46,093 bases of DNA, from IMG/VR virus record IMGVR_UViG_3300036781_000124, positions 1 through 46,093 of that record; one strand, written 5' to 3'. The DNA is from a virus. A program made the position numbers and the translations under genes. The notes beneath the pieces are model-generated. The model was not told the DNA's origin. It made no database searches and saw only the letters and a list, made by a program, of their open reading frames with translations. Of the stretch, positions 32,222 to 40,151 are shown piece after piece (position 1 is the first letter of the stretch; each line of letters starts with the position of its first letter).

Positions 32222-32340
32222 TTATATATAAGGCACAGCCCCCCGTGCCATTGTGCTATGTGCAGAGAGCTAATGTGCTATGTGCTACTGTGCCCTGTGC
32301 CAATGTGTACAGTGTCAATGTGCCCTGTGCTCATGTGCTC
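32222..32340 (-). repeat. GCACA repeat array with TATATATAA box (copy A)
   Basis: Read leftward from the last portal codons, about nine GCACA units recur every 7-10 nt (AGCACAT GAGCACAG GGCACATT ... AGCACAT AGCACATT ...). A short GGCAC...GTGCC hairpin and the element TGTGCCTTATATATAAAGAA follow. The last unit overlaps the portal stop. The array ends about 36 nt before the gpF-like ATG. Copy B at 45853-45945 shares the units and the 20-nt element exactly. It could be an activator-dependent promoter or an origin with iterons. Confidence 0.75.
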
Positions 32341-33914
32341 GATTTCGCCTCGGGCGGGGTTTTGATGATCCGGCGTGTCGCTTCCATGACCACGGCGGTA
32401 ACCGTGTCGTTAAGCTCGTCGTCATCAAACCGGATACCGCGCTCCGAGAATACCGAGAGGATCAGTTTGCGCGCTAACGTCGCATCGATGATAGACTCGT
32501 TGATCTCTTTGCCGTCCAGTGTAATCGCCGAGATCACCGCTCGTACCATGTCGCCGAGATCATGTTCGACAATCGGCGGAAATGTCACGTCTACGGTCGT
32601 GTCCACGGTTTCAGCGATCACGATAGTCTGTGTGTCGCCGTTTGGATCTTCCGCGCCTAGACCGGCAAGCGGTCCGGTTTCCGCCATTGCCGCTTGTGCG
32701 AGTACGTAGTTATGCATGATCGTTAGCTCGCCTTTCCACAATTCCTGACGCTCTCGGTACTTGAGCGCCATTGGTTGATTAAGGTTGTCGGCAGTAGCTA
32801 ACGCGCCTTGCTGTACGTCCATGCTGATATGCGGGTCGGAGGTCCCGAAGTTCGCCGCGACCATGTGACGTACCATTTTGGAATCTTCCGGCGAGATGTT
32901 AGCGCCCGCTGTTTGAAACGGCTTGAGACTCAACCCTTCGCCGGATGCAAACATACTGCCCGCCGCTGGAGCCGGGTTGGACTCCCTCAGTGCGCCTCGC
33001 GTAAGGCTACTTTGCAATCTGTTTTTTAGCGCCGTGGGAGAGGCTCCCGCTTGGGTCTTAGCTTCCCATGTGAACACGCGTAACGACCTCACCACCGCCG
33101 CCCAATCGTCAAGGTGAGCCGTATAGGAGAGCGCCCAACGTAACCCGGCGTTAGGCTCCGGGACGCCGTAGAGCATGGAATCGAGCCCGCCGTCGCGGAT
33201 GTGCTGTACCGGCGTGTCCCACTGGATCGGCACATCTCCAAGCGAAGGGAGGCGGACCGTTGGGGAGTAAGACAGGTCAGGGTAGAGGAACTCTTTCGGC
33301 GTCGTGTTGACGCTCCGCCCCATTGACACGCTAGCCAGATAGGAACGCCGGTAGAATTGTGGCGTGTCCCGGTCGTCAGGGTCGGTTATGATCTCAGTGA
33401 TTTGGTCGATAGGGATTTTGCGTACTGTCACTTTGCCGAATACCTTGGACGTAGCGTAGACAATAAACACGTTGCCGTCCGTAGATAGAGTGCGATCTGC
33501 GGCGGCAAGACGTTTGTGTGACGTAAAGACGCGCGCGTTACGGCTCCAGAAGTCTTGAATAACTTGATTCACACGGGCGTCGCGACCTTTCACACTGACG
33601 CCTTGACCAAATACATACCGGGTCGCCAGAAGGATCGCTTGTTTCACTAACGGATTCATCAAGAACGCCGCGCGCGAGACTTCGATAATCCGCATGAGTC
33701 CGGTACGCGTGATTAGTGCTTGACCCTCGGCGGAGAACGCGAGCCACCCGCGATCCTCTAACTCCAACTCGGCGGACGCGAGGGATTCCATTGCGGTAAG
33801 CGTGCGGTTGACCTGTGCCGAGCGGAGGTTGTCGAAACGCTCCGTCTCGCGCGCGTCCACGGGCGGGGAGTGAGTCATACCCGCGTCATGGGGTACCAGT
33901 ATTCTAGTCGTCAT
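32331..33914 (-). CDS. Portal protein
   Basis: The 527-residue protein has the SPP1/lambda-type portal layout: N-terminal RDARVNQVIQDFWSRNARVF, the wing with IPIDQITEIITDPDDRDTPQFYRR, the clip PLPSLGDVPIQWDTPVQHIRD, and GEGLSLKPFQTAGANISPEDSKMVRHMVAANFGTSDPHISMD (about 335-375), common in portals of this family. It forms the dodecameric ring for DNA entry. AAGGAG lies 12 nt upstream of the ATG, which overlaps the C39-like gene end. The final codons overlap the first GCACA repeat of array A. Confidence 0.85.
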   Translation of the reverse strand: MTTRILVPHDAGMTHSPPVDARETERFDNLRSAQVNRTLTAMESLASAELELEDRGWLAFSAEGQALITRTGLMRIIEVSRAAFLMNPLVKQAILLATRYVFGQGVSVKGRDARVNQVIQDFWSRNARVFTSHKRLAAADRTLSTDGNVFIVYATSKVFGKVTVRKIPIDQITEIITDPDDRDTPQFYRRSYLASVSMGRSVNTTPKEFLYPDLSYSPTVRLPSLGDVPIQWDTPVQHIRDGGLDSMLYGVPEPNAGLRWALSYTAHLDDWAAVVRSLRVFTWEAKTQAGASPTALKNRLQSSLTRGALRESNPAPAAGSMFASGEGLSLKPFQTAGANISPEDSKMVRHMVAANFGTSDPHISMDVQQGALATADNLNQPMALKYRERQELWKGELTIMHNYVLAQAAMAETGPLAGLGAEDPNGDTQTIVIAETVDTTVDVTFPPIVEHDLGDMVRAVISAITLDGKEINESIIDATLARKLILSVFSERGIRFDDDELNDTVTAVVMEATRRIIKTPPEAKSST

Positions 33915-34308
33915 TGTCGAGCTTTGCTCCTTCTAGTTTATGGATGCGTAGATAGCTAACGATTGTTGTAGGGTAATAGAGCGCCGTATACGCGCCTCCG
34001 GGATCGAATATACCACCGTCCCAAAGTAATGCCCAATGTCCGTAAGCGGGTAGGGGTTTGACACGTTGGACCGTGTGGAGAATAGCGCGCCCCGTGTGGA
34101 TGCGACCTAGCCCGCGCTCGCCTACGGGATGCATGCGGCGGGACGTGGATAGACCAAAGTGCGCGAGCGCCTTACGCATGTCGGCGGTAGTGAGCCCGTC
34201 AGGACATCCGATGTAACGGCGGACGGATGCGAGACTGACACCCGCCGCCATTGCTATACAACAGTGCCCACAAGATGAATCGTCGGTCTGTATTATGAGC
34301 TTGGGCAC
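33904..34308 (-). CDS. C39-like papain-fold cysteine peptidase
   Basis: The 134-residue protein (GTG start) has QTDDSSCGHCCIAMAAGVSL (catalytic Cys13), YGHWALLWDGGIFDPGG (His91, Asp102) and the expected spacing of C39/double-glycine-type peptidases. There is no transporter domain and no signal peptide. In phages such enzymes may process head proteins, cleave host proteins or act on peptides in the wall. Here it is encoded directly upstream of the portal, which suggests a head or lysis link (inference). Confidence 0.65.
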   Translation of the reverse strand: MPKLIIQTDDSSCGHCCIAMAAGVSLASVRRYIGCPDGLTTADMRKALAHFGLSTSRRMHPVGERGLGRIHTGRAILHTVQRVKPLPAYGHWALLWDGGIFDPGGAYTALYYPTTIVSYLRIHKLEGAKLDNDD

Positions 34309-34315
34309 GGTGGGA

Positions 34316-34450
34316 TTACCTAGCTTGTGTAGCTGCTATTGCACACGCCGCCGCCCAATAGATAGCCGCCCGCCAGTCTCGCGCAATCGCATAACTGATT
34401 GCAGCGCCCAAGGACTCGGCGGCTATCCCGTAGACCAAGAAGCGCGCCAT
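34316..34450 (-). CDS. Small membrane protein (44 aa)
   Basis: The frame opens at an ATG that overlaps the stop of the metallophosphoesterase gene as TAATG, giving MARFLVYGIAAESLGAAISY... with YAIARDWRAAIYWAAACAIAA, two short hydrophobic stretches. It stops 7 nt before the C39-like gene. Coupled start and hydrophobicity support a real gene. Function unknown; a holin-like role is conceivable. Confidence 0.5.
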   Translation of the reverse strand: MARFLVYGIAAESLGAAISYAIARDWRAAIYWAAACAIAATQAR

Positions 34451-35364
34451 TAGTCCACGACCCGATGCGTCATCTCCCATTTGCCGGACGGTTCAATGAT
34501 TAAACGCCACATGTTGCACCCGCCCGCCGACATGCCCATGACTTCCGCGTATGTCCCGTAGTGAGACAGGAACGAGGACGACATGACGCCGAGATAGTGT
34601 TCCGCTACCATAGAGCCCTGTGGCTCGTGTGGATACGGGCGACGTTCCCGTACGTCGGTTAGCATGAGACAGTCATGCAAATGCCCAACCCAGTACACAT
34701 GACTGTCGCCCTGCGTCATGAACCGGTGGAGCATTTGAGCTTTCGCGCCCTTGGTCCGAGAGCCCGATCCGCCGTGCCACAGAGAGTTGCGATGCGGGAT
34801 TTGACGCCCGTAATGGATATCAACAAACTGCTTACCGGACGAGTAAGGAGTCTTGAGGAGCGTGGCGAGAAGATGGCCGAGATCTCCGAACGCGCGCTCC
34901 GATCTACGCTCGTGATTGCCGCCGACAAACCCGAGGATACGATGACGCATCGGCGCGGCGAGTTCCACGAAATCGTAAACCTGTGCTTGGGGCTCTTTCG
35001 TGTTGGAGTAGGGGGAGGCGACCGATAGCACGGTTGCCGCGTCTACCATGTCGCCGCCGAAGAACACGAACCGGTTAGGCTTGGCTAGAATCCAGTCGCG
35101 GTACTCGATAAACTTCGCGACGTTACAGTGTTTGTGCCCGTACTGCACGTCTGTAATGTGGAGGACTTCGATACCGTCCGGGTAAACACGGGGGGAGACG
35201 ATCACCTTAACATACTTGGACTCGTCCCCGTAGAGCATATCGGTTTCAATCTTGATACCGGGCGCGGACTTGGGGGACATCGTCGCGAGCCGGTCTAAGT
35301 ACTCTGACGTGGGTACGGTCATAGGCAGACGCGGACCCGGTGAGGCGATCAGGGGTTCAGACAT
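34450..35364 (-). CDS. Calcineurin-like metallophosphoesterase
   Basis: From ATG 35364 (MSEPLIASPG...) it has 304 residues; longer frames run into the 52-bp repeat. All metal motifs are seen: HITDVQYGH (D72, H77), GGDMVD (D105, D108), GGNHER (N150, H151) and VGHLHD (H228, H230). These enzymes cut phosphodiesters in DNA, RNA or small nucleotides. The substrate is not evident. No good Shine-Dalgarno lies at the ATG, whose context is the direct repeat, so the true start is uncertain. Confidence 0.8.
   Translation of the reverse strand: MSEPLIASPGPRLPMTVPTSEYLDRLATMSPKSAPGIKIETDMLYGDESKYVKVIVSPRVYPDGIEVLHITDVQYGHKHCNVAKFIEYRDWILAKPNRFVFFGGDMVDAATVLSVASPYSNTKEPQAQVYDFVELAAPMRHRILGFVGGNHERRSERAFGDLGHLLATLLKTPYSSGKQFVDIHYGRQIPHRNSLWHGGSGSRTKGAKAQMLHRFMTQGDSHVYWVGHLHDCLMLTDVRERRPYPHEPQGSMVAEHYLGVMSSSFLSHYGTYAEVMGMSAGGCNMWRLIIEPSGKWEMTHRVVD
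34490..34506. repeat. Dispersed palindrome copy, 14/16 match
   Basis: GGTTCAATGATTAAACG, inside the 3' end of the metallophosphoesterase gene. Confidence 0.7.
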
Positions 35365-35413
35365 GTACCATTTTAACGCTAGATCTTGGCTAGGTCGATT
35401 CGGCGGGTAGTGC
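35362..35413. repeat. 52-bp direct repeat, copy 1
   Basis: Identical to 35857-35908, 495 bp away and in the same frame, encoding YPPNRPSQDLALKWYM in both. It contains the metallophosphoesterase ATG and the stop of the small basic protein gene. Confidence 0.95.
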
Positions 35414-35660
35414 GACGGGAACGGGACCGGTAGCGCTCCGCCTCTAGACGCTTGGGGGATTTGCTGTAGCGCACAGAAGCGGGGCGGCGAGTGCCATCGG
35501 GACGGCGGCGGACCTTGCAATTAGAGCAACGGCGCGCGCGCCCGTGTACGTAAGCGGACTTATTACAACGGCGTTCGGGATGTAAGCGGCAAACGATAAA
35601 CCCCTCCTCCCAATTGATCGCGCGGATACGTTGGGAGAGTGTGAGAGGAGGGGAGGGCAT
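35379..35660 (-). CDS. Small basic cysteine-containing protein, possible nucleic acid binder
   Basis: The 93-residue protein from ATG 35660, which follows the stop of the upstream gene (AAGGAG further upstream). CRLHPERRC...RRCSNC gives four cysteines, zinc-ribbon-like. The second half is extremely basic (RRRPDG, RYRSRSRRTTRR). It ends inside the 52-bp repeat (RIDLAKI, stop), so its C-terminus may be borrowed from the repeat. It may bind DNA or RNA; no family is recognised. Confidence 0.5.
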   Translation of the reverse strand: MPSPPLTLSQRIRAINWEEGFIVCRLHPERRCNKSAYVHGRARRCSNCKVRRRPDGTRRPASVRYSKSPKRLEAERYRSRSRRTTRRIDLAKI

Positions 35661-35664
35661 AGGG

Positions 35665-36720
35665 TTAAGACGGACTCCTTCGAGACTGATCGAGTAAAGG
35701 CACACCTTCCCAATCTACACACGTCCCGTAGTGCTCGTTAGCTAACTTACAGGCTACGCTACCGCAGTCACGAGGCGGTACAGAGTGCTTGCCCTCGTGC
35801 CCCAAGGGATGCGTACACTCGGCGACGACACAGTGTGGTATCGCGTTACGCCGCTCCATGTACCATTTTAACGCTAGATCTTGGCTAGGTCGATTCGGCG
35901 GGTAGTGCTCCAACGGACGGACGCACTCGGTTACTAGCCCCTTGTCGCACTTCGCCATCGGATGTACGGCGTCAAGGGCGGAGCGGTATTGCTCACATCC
36001 GCACTTGATCCAGTCACCGCACCGTCCCCAACCCGCGACGTTAGGACCGTCGAGCGGCTCAGCGTGATCCGCCCGCAGACACCCGCAGACACACAGAGGC
36101 GTAACCGTGGGCAACGGCTCCGACCGCTCTACGGCGTCAAGGTCGTAATCGAGATCCAACTTAACCACGCCCTCAGTCGCGTTGTGCTCGTCTACCGCCG
36201 CCATGAGCGACCCGCCCCATAGAACCGCCCCGGCGTTGTCGTCTGTCGGCACACGCCCTAACCGGTAATCCTCAAGCCACAGGAGCGCATGTTTGATTAC
36301 GTGGTTGACTCGCGCCACGATCCACTCGCGATCCGCTAGGCGCTTGGCGTAATCCTCGGGAGAATTGAGCGCGCTAAACGCTTTCTCCTTGTGCTTCACG
36401 TGACCGAGGGAGTAACGGTTGGCGAGGGAATCAATCGCTACACGAGGGACGCGCGAATACTCGGGGCATAGAGTCGCGGTTGCGCCCGAGGCAAACAGGA
36501 CAGTGGGCTCGTTACCGTGGTCCCGTGGGAGGTTGCCTAGACCACATACCCCGGCATGCCCTTTACGTCGTTGGCATGGACTAGGCGGCGTGTTTGCCGC
36601 AGCGTGATACAGTTGCCCACATAGCACGACTGTCTCGTGGCCGTGGTCACGGATCGGCGTAGTAGCCCTGTGCTCCGTATCACCGTGTGCATTCTTCATA
36701 GATCCGCAATCGTTGTCCAT
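35665..36720 (-). CDS. DUF5664-like dATP/dGTP diphosphohydrolase-type domain with extra cysteine-rich ends
   Basis: From ATG 36720 (GGAGAGGG 7 nt upstream), it has 351 residues. The middle (about 90-180), VPRVAIDSLANRYSLG, REWIVARVNHVIKHALLWLEDYR and DNAGAVLWGGSLMAAVDEH, resembles phage DUF5664/MazG-related nucleotide hydrolases, which have the same all-helical His/Glu pattern. The flanks have many Cys pairs (CVCGC, CGDWIKCGC, CVVAECTHPLGHEG), probably zinc sites. It carries copy 2 of the 52-bp repeat in its C-terminal region. Confidence 0.55.
   Translation of the reverse strand: MDNDCGSMKNAHGDTEHRATTPIRDHGHETVVLCGQLYHAAANTPPSPCQRRKGHAGVCGLGNLPRDHGNEPTVLFASGATATLCPEYSRVPRVAIDSLANRYSLGHVKHKEKAFSALNSPEDYAKRLADREWIVARVNHVIKHALLWLEDYRLGRVPTDDNAGAVLWGGSLMAAVDEHNATEGVVKLDLDYDLDAVERSEPLPTVTPLCVCGCLRADHAEPLDGPNVAGWGRCGDWIKCGCEQYRSALDAVHPMAKCDKGLVTECVRPLEHYPPNRPSQDLALKWYMERRNAIPHCVVAECTHPLGHEGKHSVPPRDCGSVACKLANEHYGTCVDWEGVPLLDQSRRSPS
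35857..35908. repeat. 52-bp direct repeat, copy 2
   Basis: Perfect copy of 35362-35413, inside the DUF5664-like gene, where it reads as part of the protein; copy 1 looks like the derived one. Confidence 0.95.
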
Positions 36721-36733
36721 GTATTCCCTCTCC

Positions 36734-36750
36734 TGTTTAATCACTAAATC
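36734..36750. repeat. Degenerate palindrome copy (12/16)
   Basis: TGTTTAATCACTAAATC, in the 28-nt gap between terminase and the DUF5664-like gene, next to its Shine-Dalgarno. Confidence 0.4.
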
Positions 36751-38362
36751 AGTATTTCGATATCGGCTCACTAATCTCAGTTTGCGAGAGATACCGGGTC
36801 TCGTCAAGTAGATTAGGCGCAAACGCTAACATACAACTCTCGGCGTAGTCAGGGGAGGGAATTCCCTTCTTGAGGAAGTCGCGCTTTGACTGCATGATGA
36901 TCGTCCCCTTGACCGTGGGGAGATATTGCAATCCGGCTAACTGCCCCGTCAATAGGTCTAACGCCTCCTTGCCCATTGTCGCCTTGTGGAACTCGACACA
37001 CTTCCTAATCGCGTCTTGGTGTCGGGTCGGCTCTAGGCAACTGTCCTCGAAACTCAACTGACCGTCCTTCACGAGGTCGCCCAATCCCCAATATAACTCG
37101 GCTTTGAGATTAGCGAACCGCTTGGGTTCACATGACGGTCTGTCTACATTGACCAATTGAACAATACCGCCCTGTCCCCATAGACCGAAGTGGTCGCCTA
37201 GAAAGAGAGCGAAGTTGTACCCGAGCCCGATGCTATCGACGTTAACGAGATCCACTGGACCGAGGGACAGTATCGCCCGTATGAGCGCGAGCACTGACGC
37301 TCTAGGGTCCGCCTCACCGAATCCCCACACGCCTAAGACGCGCGCGCCTATAGCCCATGTAACCACTGTGTCCGCGTCTCCCGATCCCGCTACGTCGATA
37401 CCGATACGCGAGGTCGAGTCTGGTACGTCCTCTCCTTCCTTGCGCGCGTCCATGAGAAGTGCTAACGGGAATAGAGCAAACTTACTCTGTGTCGGGAAGC
37501 GCCCTAGAATACGCGCCTGTACGAACGGGTGATCGAGCCCGAACTTACGCAACATCGCCCATACCCATCGGCGCGCTACCAGAGACGGCATAGGCATGAT
37601 GTCGAGACGCGCGTCGTCCTTGGTCCACGTCATCATGTCCTCTGGAGTTAGCCCGATCAGGTTAGGCGTATCAAACGCCGATATCGTAATCACGTTGTAC
37701 GACGGATCGGTCAACGCGGCAAACGCCGGACCTTCGGGCACGGTTGGATTCATGAGCCCGAGGAAGCGCACATAGCCTGCCGACATGAGCCCTTCAAGTG
37801 CCGTCCAGATAGACGGATGGATACCCAACGCCTCATCGAAGATCACGAGGATATGCCCGCCGTGGAATCCCTGGAACTTCACGCCCTCGTTGCCGCCTGT
37901 TACGTTGGTCGAGAATCCGTACGCCCAATAGTCCTCGTTGATCCGTAGCTCCGTGAGATTGGGCTCCGGGAAGTGAACCGTACCGAGTTGACGGGCGCGA
38001 CGTATGGACGCGTGGACCTCCCCCCATAGCGCGCGTTGCACTTGGTTGGATGTAGGCGCGGTAGTGATCACCTTCGCGTCATTGGGGAATCGGAGGAGCC
38101 ACCAAGGGACGAGGTTACCGGCTAGTCCGGTTTTGCCGGATGCGTGACACGCGGGTACGATAGTGCGGATGTTGTCGATAACGGATTGAGCTATCTCTTG
38201 CTGCTTGGCGTAGGGCTCGAATCCGAGTATGCCGGGTAGACAGAGACACGGGTCCGCGATGCACTCGGCTAGGTCCATCTCGGCTTGAGAGAGTGAGTCC
38301 TCGCGACTATCGCCCTCCGAGGCGTCATCAAGTAGCGAGAGGTCGTATAGCGTGGAGTCCAT
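36749..38362 (-). CDS. terL: Terminase large subunit
   Basis: The 537-residue protein has ATPase motifs ACHASGKTG (Walker A, 71-79) and ILVIFDEALG (Walker B, about 171-180), and nuclease acidic residues in IGIDVAGSGDADTV and VNVDSIGLGYN (RNase H-like domain). This is the packaging motor that cuts concatemers and threads DNA into the portal. Its start has no clear Shine-Dalgarno; a palindrome copy lies 50 nt upstream. The small-subunit candidate lies upstream, separated by one rightward gene. Confidence 0.92.
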   Translation of the reverse strand: MDSTLYDLSLLDDASEGDSREDSLSQAEMDLAECIADPCLCLPGILGFEPYAKQQEIAQSVIDNIRTIVPACHASGKTGLAGNLVPWWLLRFPNDAKVITTAPTSNQVQRALWGEVHASIRRARQLGTVHFPEPNLTELRINEDYWAYGFSTNVTGGNEGVKFQGFHGGHILVIFDEALGIHPSIWTALEGLMSAGYVRFLGLMNPTVPEGPAFAALTDPSYNVITISAFDTPNLIGLTPEDMMTWTKDDARLDIMPMPSLVARRWVWAMLRKFGLDHPFVQARILGRFPTQSKFALFPLALLMDARKEGEDVPDSTSRIGIDVAGSGDADTVVTWAIGARVLGVWGFGEADPRASVLALIRAILSLGPVDLVNVDSIGLGYNFALFLGDHFGLWGQGGIVQLVNVDRPSCEPKRFANLKAELYWGLGDLVKDGQLSFEDSCLEPTRHQDAIRKCVEFHKATMGKEALDLLTGQLAGLQYLPTVKGTIIMQSKRDFLKKGIPSPDYAESCMLAFAPNLLDETRYLSQTEISEPISKY

Positions 38363-38637
38363 AGGGATAGTTTAACTGAGGGCAGGGCAGAGGTCGAGCT
38401 AGGCAGGGAGGAGTTTAACGATTAAACGAATCGCGTAATTGTGTGGTACTGCGAGTACTAGGCATGCAATCAAGATGCCAAAACTCAATTTGCCGTGTTA
38501 TCAACGGGCTATGTGGAATGGGTACATTTGTTGCGAAACCATTGTGACTGGTACGTACTCTTAGAGAGCATAGACGTACTACGCCGGACGCGATGACGCG
38601 GAACCGGTAGTCAGATAGTGAGATAGGAGTAGTTGAG
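38363..38637. other. 275-nt gene-free divergent region
   Basis: Between the leftward terminase and a rightward small gene. It contains the palindrome copy at 38412-38428 and AT-rich stretches (ATTACGCGATTCG, AAAACTCAATTTGCC). I found no promoter with a convincing -10 in either direction, although both genes need one. Confidence 0.6.
38412..38428. repeat. Dispersed palindrome copy, 14/16 match
   Basis: AGTTTAACGATTAAACG, in the divergent region upstream of the large terminase. Confidence 0.75.
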
Positions 38638-38892
38638 ATGAGACGATTAGGAAAGAATGCAATAGCGCCAATGCGCCCGAGGCGAGTAGAAGCAGTATCC
38701 CCCGAGCTTGCGGTCAGGCTCGCTAAGTATCATCCGGTAGGGAGTGACGCGGGTATCATTGCGTCGGCAGAACTAGCGCTACACAAAGCGTCCGAGGCTG
38801 TAGGCGCGCTCTCGTCAGTGGAGAGCCTGTTACGTAAGGCGCTTCGTGGTATGACGGGCGGGGTACGCGCTAACCGGACTCAGGTCGCGTAA
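38638..38892 (+). CDS. Small hypothetical protein (84 aa)
   Basis: MRRLGKNAIAPMRPRRVEAV... is a basic N-terminus followed by helices (ELAVRLAKYHPVGSDAGIIASAELALHKASEAV). AGGAG lies 8 nt before the ATG, good support for a real gene. It is the only rightward gene between the two terminase genes. Function unknown. A hairpin (38911-38944) lies 18 nt past its stop. Confidence 0.65.
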   Translation: MRRLGKNAIAPMRPRRVEAVSPELAVRLAKYHPVGSDAGIIASAELALHKASEAVGALSSVESLLRKALRGMTGGVRANRTQVA

Positions 38893-38910
38893 GTTGGCAG
38901 ATATCGAATT

Positions 38911-38944
38911 GAGAGCCCTTGGGCTGTTACGCCTTGGGGCTCTC
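38911..38944. terminator. Hairpin at convergent gene ends
   Basis: GAGAGCCC (38911-38918) pairs with GGGCTCTC (38937-38944), loop 18 nt. It overlaps the 3' end of the leftward small terminase gene. No U tract follows on either strand, so termination strength is uncertain. Confidence 0.45.
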
Positions 38945-39649
38945 CTCGTCCGTGTGTGTGACCGGAGGCGCTAGGGGCACTGTCGGAGGTTGCCCTTGAC
39001 CGCCTCGCGCTTTGGCATCCTTGGCGCGTTTCATGATCTCCCCGATTCTGTCGAGCGATAGCGCACCGGTCACAGTGGCGTCTAGCTTAGTGGCGCTATC
39101 CAACCCGAGCAACGCCGCTCTACGATTCGACACTGCGAGTAATCGATCAATCACACCGCCGACTCCCGGTTGAACGGATTTCGTTTTACTAAACCCGCCC
39201 GATGCATTCGACCCGCTCTCGTTTGTAATCAGAGTCCCGCCATCCTGTTCCAATAGCTCACTCAGTTTAATCTCTAAACGATCCAGCTTGGACAGTTCCA
39301 GTTTCCGCAAATCCTCCGCCGACTCGTTTAGCTCCTTGCGCGTACGCCCGAGTGCCTTGGTCACGATTGCATGAGCTACCTTGGCGTCCAGCTTGGGGCG
39401 GCAGATATCAAACTCCACGCGCCCCGCTAGCTCCTCGGTGATTTGATCGTAACTCATACCGCGTAGGCGCAAATCCATAACGCGTTTAGCCCGGAGTCCG
39501 TTGGCGATACGTTGCTCCTCCGTTAACGGATCATCCCGCAACTCGCCTACCTGCTTTAACGCTGTGCGCTTGGCGAGCATCGCCTTCATGTGCTCCCGCG
39601 CTTTGGCGAGCTTGACAGGGTCAGTAATCTTTCGTCCTTTGGCGGGCAT
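38927..39649 (-). CDS. Probable terminase small subunit
   Basis: The 240-residue protein has RVMDLRLRGMSYDQITEELAG (about 55-75), a helix-turn-helix, then a helical oligomerisation segment (KLELSKLDRLEIKLSELLEQDG) and the Gly/Pro-rich C-terminus. The layout of HTH, helices and tail matches small terminases, and it is encoded just before the large subunit apart from one inverted gene. It would recognise the packaging site. The start has no clear Shine-Dalgarno. Confidence 0.6.
   Translation of the reverse strand: MPAKGRKITDPVKLAKAREHMKAMLAKRTALKQVGELRDDPLTEEQRIANGLRAKRVMDLRLRGMSYDQITEELAGRVEFDICRPKLDAKVAHAIVTKALGRTRKELNESAEDLRKLELSKLDRLEIKLSELLEQDGGTLITNESGSNASGGFSKTKSVQPGVGGVIDRLLAVSNRRAALLGLDSATKLDATVTGALSLDRIGEIMKRAKDAKARGGQGQPPTVPLAPPVTHTDEESPKA
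39264..39280. repeat. Palindrome copy, weaker (13/16)
   Basis: AGTTTAATCTCTAAACG, inside the small terminase candidate gene. Confidence 0.5.
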
Positions 39650-39697
39650 GACTTTAGACTAAGTCAATAGAGAGCCTAAGGCAAATCTGAGAGTTGC

Positions 39698-39714
39698 CGT
39701 TTAATGATTAAACG
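39698..39714. repeat. Dispersed palindrome, perfect copy (16/16)
   Basis: CGTTTAATGATTAAACG, the only perfect copy found. It ends 10 nt before the -35 of the leaderless promoter at 39725-39753 and lies between the divergent small-terminase and rightward clusters. Confidence 0.9.
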
Positions 39715-39724
39715 TTTTAGGGGG

Positions 39725-39753
39725 TTGACACCGAGGCATACTTTCCCTAAGAT
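39725..39753 (+). promoter_or_regulatory. Leaderless sigma70-type promoter of the rightward small-gene cluster
   Basis: TTGACA (39725-39730), 17-nt spacer CCGAGGCATACTTTCCC, TAAGAT (39748-39753), then 6 nt to the ATG at 39760. Same arrangement as 11199-11227, including the shared element CCGAGGCATAC. A leaderless transcript is expected. Confidence 0.85.
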
Positions 39754-39759
39754 ATTGAC

Positions 39760-39984
39760 ATGGCCGACAACACACCAACCACTCAGACCGGGAAGGTTTA
39801 CGCGACGTATGCAGAGGCACAGGAGGCGTACGAGACGCGGACAGATTGGGCACAGTTGGAAAGTGTGGAGTGTGCGTTTGAGATGTGCGGACAGAAGTTT
39901 AGACGTGAGGTTGTAGGGCAAACGGAATGCCGGGATTGCCTCGCCTGTGACTGCACGGGATTCTACGAAGGGGAAGAGAACTAA
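39760..39984 (+). CDS. Small zinc-binding protein, first gene of the rightward cluster
   Basis: MADNTPTTQTGKVYATYAEA..., 74 residues. CAFEMCGQKF...CRDCLACDC provides six cysteines, consistent with a small zinc finger. Its ATG lies 6 nt past the -10 of a strong promoter, so translation probably starts on a leaderless mRNA. Function unknown; as the first gene of the unit it may be a regulator or host-directed early protein. Confidence 0.7.
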   Translation: MADNTPTTQTGKVYATYAEAQEAYETRTDWAQLESVECAFEMCGQKFRREVVGQTECRDCLACDCTGFYEGEEN

Positions 39985-39986
39985 TC

Positions 39987-40151
39987 ATGATCTACGCGAA
40001 TAAAGAACGAGCGGTTGAAGTGGCTAAGTCACTCCGGGAGGACCCCATGCTAGGACGCCCTCATATGTTCGCGGCGTTGACTGTACACGGTTGGACGGTA
40101 CGCCATGATCACGGGTATAGCAATGGCGATGTATTGGAGTGGGCACGATGA
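39987..40151 (+). CDS. Small hypothetical protein (54 aa)
   Basis: MIYANKERAVEVAKSLRED... is followed by RPHMFAALTVHGWTVRHDHGYSNGDVLEW. It starts 2 nt after the upstream stop and overlaps the next gene (ATGA), so it is part of a coupled chain. No family recognised. Confidence 0.6.
   Translation: MIYANKERAVEVAKSLREDPMLGRPHMFAALTVHGWTVRHDHGYSNGDVLEWAR

Noticed and set aside
32222-32340. CRISPR-like array from the regular short repeats.
   Set aside because: Units are 7-10 nt, without spacer/repeat alternation or cas genes.
35665-36720. A Z-genome (2-aminoadenine) pathway, suggested by a DUF5664-like hydrolase, an HD hydrolase and a PolA-type polymerase.
   Set aside because: No PurZ (adenylosuccinate synthetase-like) gene is recognisable, so the key enzyme of the pathway is missing.
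39676-39921. Leftward open frame across the perfect palindrome and the leaderless promoter.
   Set aside because: It overlaps a well-supported promoter and the zinc-protein gene and has no start signal.
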